Shown: positions 12,907-15,484 of the stretch, piece after piece
How positions within the stretch are numbered: the stretch's first letter is position 1
Layout of the letters: every line of letters starts with the position of its first letter
Source of the DNA: Chloroflexota bacterium
GTDB taxonomy: Bacteria > Chloroflexota > Anaerolineae > Anaerolineales > UBA4823
DNA length: 15,484 nt
Assembly: GCA_023395675.1 (NCBI GenBank)
Contig: JAEWYL010000054.1
Location: forward strand, 1 to 15,484
Reading direction: 5' to 3'
Notes under the pieces: model-generated
What the model was told of the DNA's origin: nothing
What the model saw: only the letters and a program-made list of their open reading frames with translations
The model's database searches: none
Position numbers and translations under genes: made by a program

Positions 12907-13492
12907 CCTGCACGTCCACACCCGCGAGCGCTCGGCCTGCGCCCAGGCGACGGAGGAGGAGCAGATTCGGGCGGCCATCGCGGCCGGGCTGGACGCCATC
13001 GCCATCACCGACCACCACCGCCTGGTGCCCCTGGACCGGCTGGCGGCGCTGAACCGGCAGTACGCGCCCTTCCGCATCTTCGGCGGCATCGAGCTGACGG
13101 TCGGGACGGAGGATTTCCTGGTGCTGGGCGTCCCCGACCCGCGGTTGGAGCAGCCCGTGTGGACCTATCCCGAGCTGCAGGCTTTTGTGGCCGGGCGCGG
13201 GGGCTTCCTGGCCCTGGCGCACCCCTTCCGCTACCGGGCGGAGATCGGCGTCGAGCTGGAGGGCAGCGCCCCGGACGCGGTGGAGCTCTTCTCCCCCCAT
13301 ACCCCGCACACGGCGGAGGAGAAGATCCGCTCCCTGGCGCTGGCCCACGGTCTGCGGCTGCTGAGCAACTCGGACGCCCACACCCCCCGGCGGCTGGGGA
13401 GGTATTACAACCGGCTCGCCGGGCGGGTACAGGACGAGCAGGAGCTCTTCGCCCTGCTGCGCGCCGGGCAGTTTACGCTGCACGCGGCTTAA
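12896..13492 (+). CDS. PHP-domain metal-dependent phosphoesterase
   Basis: A 198-residue stand-alone PHP domain. The metal-binding motifs are intact and in order: H6 and H8 in DLHVHT, D39 and H40 in ITDHH, E66 in GIEL, H109 in AHPFR, H135, and D160 and H162 in SNSDAH. Such proteins form a trinuclear metal centre and hydrolyse phosphoesters, including nucleoside phosphates and histidinol phosphate, but the small stand-alone forms have varied or unknown substrates. The ATG overlaps the preceding hydrolase gene by 11 nt, in a different frame, indicating coupling in one operon. No strong ribosome binding site is visible, consistent with reinitiation. The link to the acyl-activating enzymes upstream is unexplained. 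Confidence 0.87.
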   Translation: MKVDLHVHTRERSACAQATEEEQIRAAIAAGLDAIAITDHHRLVPLDRLAALNRQYAPFRIFGGIELTVGTEDFLVLGVPDPRLEQPVWTYPELQAFVAGRGGFLALAHPFRYRAEIGVELEGSAPDAVELFSPHTPHTAEEKIRSLALAHGLRLLSNSDAHTPRRLGRYYNRLAGRVQDEQELFALLRAGQFTLHAA

Positions 13493-13529
13493 ACAGCCGG
13501 CATTGAGTTTGTGACCGAAAAAAAACAGT

Positions 13530-13545
13530 CCGCTACAGCGGAGGG
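13530..13545 (+). promoter_or_regulatory. Ribosome binding site of ttuB with overlapping mini-hairpin
   Basis: GGAGGG (13540-13545) precedes ATG 13549 by only 3 nt. CCGCT (13530-13534) and AGCGG (13537-13541) form a 5-bp palindrome whose right arm covers the start of the ribosome binding site. The 2-nt loop is too tight for a simple RNA hairpin unless the closing pair opens, so a regulatory role is uncertain. Confidence 0.4.
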
Positions 13546-13548
13546 AAG

Positions 13549-13743
13549 ATGGCGGCCAAATTTATCTTGCGTGGAAAAGAGTATGAAGTGCGGCACGGGA
13601 TGACCGTGGCCGACGCGCTGCGAAAAATTGACCTGAACCCGGAATCCGTCCTGGCCACCCGCGAGGGCGAGCTGATCACCGAGGAGGAGATCCTGCGGGA
13701 GGGGGACGTGATCAAGCTGGTGGCGGTGATCTCGGGCGGCTGA
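13549..13743 (+). CDS. ttuB: TtuB-like ubiquitin-fold sulfur carrier
   Basis: A 64-residue ThiS/MoaD-type beta-grasp protein ending in Gly-Gly (residues 63-64), the tail that is adenylated and converted to a thiocarboxylate. Its sequence pattern follows Thermus TtuB: a LNPESVLATREGELIT-like centre, then LREGDVIKLV and VISGG at the end. In Thermus, TtuB passes sulfur to TtuA for 2-thiolation of ribothymidine 54 in tRNA, and can also be conjugated to proteins. Here ttuA starts 11 nt downstream, which fixes the assignment over ThiS or MoaD. The required E1-like activating enzyme (TtuC) is not in the window and must come from elsewhere. A 56-nt gap with an A-rich stretch separates it from the PHP gene; no clear promoter is seen there. 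Confidence 0.9.
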   Translation: MAAKFILRGKEYEVRHGMTVADALRKIDLNPESVLATREGELITEEEILREGDVIKLVAVISGG

Positions 13744-13754
13744 GGGAGCGTGCG

Positions 13755-14723
13755 ATGTCGGGTATGATGAAGTGCCGAAAATGCGGGGCGAAAGCGGCCG
13801 TGAACATGCGCCAGCACAAGCTGGCGCTGTGCAAAGAGCATTTCCCGCCCTGGATCCAGGAGCAGACCGAACGCTTCATCCAGAAGTACCGCATGTTCGG
13901 GCGGGACGAGCGCGTGCTGGTGGCGGTCTCGGGGGGCAAGGACTCGCTGGCGCTGTGGGATATCCTGTGGCAGCTCGGGTACCAGGCCGACGGGCTGTAT
14001 ATCGGCCTGGGGATTGACAGCGGCGGGTATTCGGACGAATCGCAGCGCCTGGCGGAGCAGTTCGCCGCCGCCCGCGGGCTGAAGCTGCAGGTGATCGGCG
14101 TGCCGGAGACCTACGGCGAGAGCATCCCCATGCTGGCGGAGCGCACCCTGCGCGGGCGGGGGAAGCCCTGCGCGGTGTGCGGCATGAGCAAGCGGCATAT
14201 CATGAACCGGGCGGCACGGGAGGGCGGCTACGCCGCCCTGGCGACCGGCCACAACCTGGACGACGAGGCGGCGGTGCTGTTCGGCAACACCCTGAACTGG
14301 ATGACGAAATTCCTGGCGCGCCAGGGGCCGGTGCTGGAGGCGAAGGAGGGCATGGCGCGCAAGGTCAAGCCGCTGTGCCGCTTCTACGAGCGGGAGATGG
14401 CGGCTTACGCCCTGCTGCGGGGCATCGAGTATATCTATGAGGAGTGCCCGCACGCGGCGGGGGCCAAGTCCATCTATTACAAAGAGCTGCTGAACCGGCT
14501 GGAGGCCGACCGCCCGGGGGCCAAGCTGAGCTTTTATCTCTCTTTCCTGCAGGCGCGGGAGAACGGCTTTTTCCGCCTGGAGGAGGAGCCGGCGGGCGGC
14601 GCGGGGGAAGACGGGGCGGAAATGCGCCTGTGCCCCTCCTGCGGGCAGCCGACCACCGCCCCCGGCGAGTGCTCTTTCTGCCGCATGGTGCTGCGGATCC
14701 CGGACAGCCGCCGGGCTGCCTGA
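13755..14723 (+). CDS. ttuA: tRNA 2-thiouridine(54) synthetase TtuA
   Basis: A 322-residue tRNA thiolase of the TtcA/TtuA family. An N-terminal zinc finger uses C7, C10, C26 and H29. The ATP-pyrophosphatase loop is SGGKDS at 59-64. The Fe-S cluster cysteines are C139 and C142 in PCAVCG and C231 in EECPHA. GHNLDDEAAV (165-174) is conserved. A C-terminal zinc finger uses C293, C296, C306 and C309. This double-zinc-finger plan and the overall motif order match Thermus TtuA closely, rather than TtcA, which acts on C32. The enzyme adenylates the 2-oxygen of U/T54 and replaces it with sulfur from TtuB thiocarboxylate, stabilising tRNA at high temperature. It directly follows ttuB. Confidence 0.93.
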   Translation: MSGMMKCRKCGAKAAVNMRQHKLALCKEHFPPWIQEQTERFIQKYRMFGRDERVLVAVSGGKDSLALWDILWQLGYQADGLYIGLGIDSGGYSDESQRLAEQFAAARGLKLQVIGVPETYGESIPMLAERTLRGRGKPCAVCGMSKRHIMNRAAREGGYAALATGHNLDDEAAVLFGNTLNWMTKFLARQGPVLEAKEGMARKVKPLCRFYEREMAAYALLRGIEYIYEECPHAAGAKSIYYKELLNRLEADRPGAKLSFYLSFLQARENGFFRLEEEPAGGAGEDGAEMRLCPSCGQPTTAPGECSFCRMVLRIPDSRRAA

Positions 14724-14734
14724 GGCCGGGCGGG

Positions 14735-14742
14735 GGAGGAGG
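14735..14742 (+). promoter_or_regulatory. Ribosome binding site that decides the GTG start of the transporter
   Basis: GGAGGAGG lies immediately before GTG 14744. The frame is open back to 14444, within ttuA, but that part is a low-complexity shadow of ttuA. The hydrophobic transporter sequence begins after 14744, so the GTG start is chosen. Confidence 0.7.
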
Positions 14743-14743
14743 C

Positions 14744-15433
14744 GTGAAGGTCTCGATCAGCGATCTGGAGGGCAGGCGCAGCCAGGGTGCGGCGGGCGCG
14801 CAGCCCGCGGCCGCCTCCGAGGCGGCTGTGCCCGCCCTGGCGGTGCTGGTGGTGGCGGCCTACACCGGGGCCCAGATGCTGGCGGATATCGCCAGCCTGA
14901 AGATCGGGGTGGTGCTGGGGCTGGCGGTGGACATGGGCACCTTCGTCTACCCCCTGACCTTCACCCTGCGCGACCTGGTGCACAAGGTGCTGGGGAAGCG
15001 CAACGCCCAGGTGCTGATCGTCGCCGCCGCGGCGGTGAACCTGGTGATGGCCGCTTATCTGTGGTGGGCCTCCTCGGTGCCCGGGGACCCGGCCTGGGGG
15101 CTGCAGGGGGAGTTCCGCGCCGTGCTGGCCCCGGTGTGGCGCATCGTGCTGGCCTCCATCGCGGCCGAGCTGGTCAGCGAGCTGGCCGACACCGAGGTCT
15201 ACCACTGGTTCGTCAACCGCATCACCCGCCGCTACCAGTGGCTGCGGGTGCTGGTCAGCAACGGGGTGAGCGTGCCGGTGGATAACCTGATCTTCGCGGT
15301 GGGGGCCTTCGGTTGGGCGCTGCCCTGGGCGGTGGTGTGGCAGATTTTCGTGTTCAACCTGCTGGTGAAGTGGGGGCTGACCCTGCTCAGCCTGCCGCTG
15401 ATTTATCTCTCCCCCCGGCGCGACCTGAGCTGA
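14744..15433 (+). CDS. yhhQ: YhhQ/VUT-family queuosine-precursor transporter
   Basis: A 229-residue integral membrane protein with about six transmembrane helices and a soluble, Ala-rich N-terminus of about 25 residues. It matches COG1738: the YPLTFTLRDLVHKVLGKRNA segment in the second helical hairpin, SELADTEVYHWFVNR in the middle and SVPVDNLIFAVGAFG near the end, where the family usually has an SxxxDT motif. E. coli YhhQ (221 residues) imports the queuosine precursors preQ0/preQ1. Directly downstream of ttuA with a 20-nt gap, it extends the tRNA-modification theme of the operon. The aspartate of the last motif is kept, but the residue after it is Asn rather than Thr. The transported substrate is inferred from the family, and other members might carry different bases. 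Confidence 0.85.
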   Translation: MKVSISDLEGRRSQGAAGAQPAAASEAAVPALAVLVVAAYTGAQMLADIASLKIGVVLGLAVDMGTFVYPLTFTLRDLVHKVLGKRNAQVLIVAAAAVNLVMAAYLWWASSVPGDPAWGLQGEFRAVLAPVWRIVLASIAAELVSELADTEVYHWFVNRITRRYQWLRVLVSNGVSVPVDNLIFAVGAFGWALPWAVVWQIFVFNLLVKWGLTLLSLPLIYLSPRRDLS

Positions 15434-15464
15434 GCGCGGCCCTGCGGAAAAGGGATTTCTCTGC

Positions 15465-15475
15465 GGGGGGGGGGG
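15465..15475. repeat. Run of eleven G residues
   Basis: A homopolymer of 11 G lies 32 nt after the transporter stop codon and is followed by TAATGAAGG at the window edge. Such tracts are prone to slippage in vivo and to errors in sequencing. Its role cannot be judged because the next gene is outside the window. Confidence 0.8.
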
Positions 15476-15484
15476 TAATGAAGG

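Overview
The window is a GC-rich bacterial chromosomal segment. It most resembles the phylum Chloroflexota, class Anaerolineae, although no rRNA or marker gene is present to prove this. The hints are an XRE-HTH/STAND-ATPase/TPR regulator, a seven-bladed WD40 lipoprotein, a DUF1385 protein, TATAAT promoters placed directly on start codons, and intergenic DNA packed with different palindromic repeats. A Thermus-type ttuB-ttuA pair for tRNA 2-thiolation suggests a thermophilic or thermophile-derived lineage.

Layout, left half (1-9400). A large signalling ATPase (156-2780) is followed by an IS-end-like inverted repeat. Next come a DUF1361 membrane protein (2922-3617) and an M20 metallo-dipeptidase (3667-5061) whose stop codon lies inside a palindromic repeat. 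A 404-bp gap holds two hairpin elements and a promoter. It leads to a DUF1385/YqhQ membrane protein (5466-6374), which ends in a textbook terminator. A CARDB-WD40 lipoprotein (6503-7918) converges on a zinc-ribbon protein on the minus strand (8209-8859). Between those two lies a tandem array of three long palindromes. The 553 bp after the zinc-ribbon gene contain no gene. They hold its probable promoter and a composite island of at least three unrelated repeat types.

Layout, right half (9414-15433). Six genes on the plus strand look like one operon, with overlaps of 11, 11 nt and gaps of 56, 11 and 20 nt. They are: an alpha/beta-hydrolase fused to a long-chain acyl-CoA-synthetase-like adenylation enzyme, a second alpha/beta-hydrolase, a PHP-domain metal phosphoesterase, the sulfur carrier TtuB, the tRNA thiolase TtuA and a YhhQ-type queuosine-precursor transporter. 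The last three form a tRNA-modification module: TtuB thiocarboxylate feeds TtuA for s2T54, and the transporter feeds queuosine synthesis. The first three look like an acyl/ester processing module of unknown substrate.

No rRNA, tRNA, CRISPR array or intact mobile element was seen. The items most worth following are the hydrolase-ligase fusion with its in-frame 9-bp repeat expansion, the ttuBA-yhhQ module, the TATAAT-N6-ATG leaderless promoters and the repeat islands.
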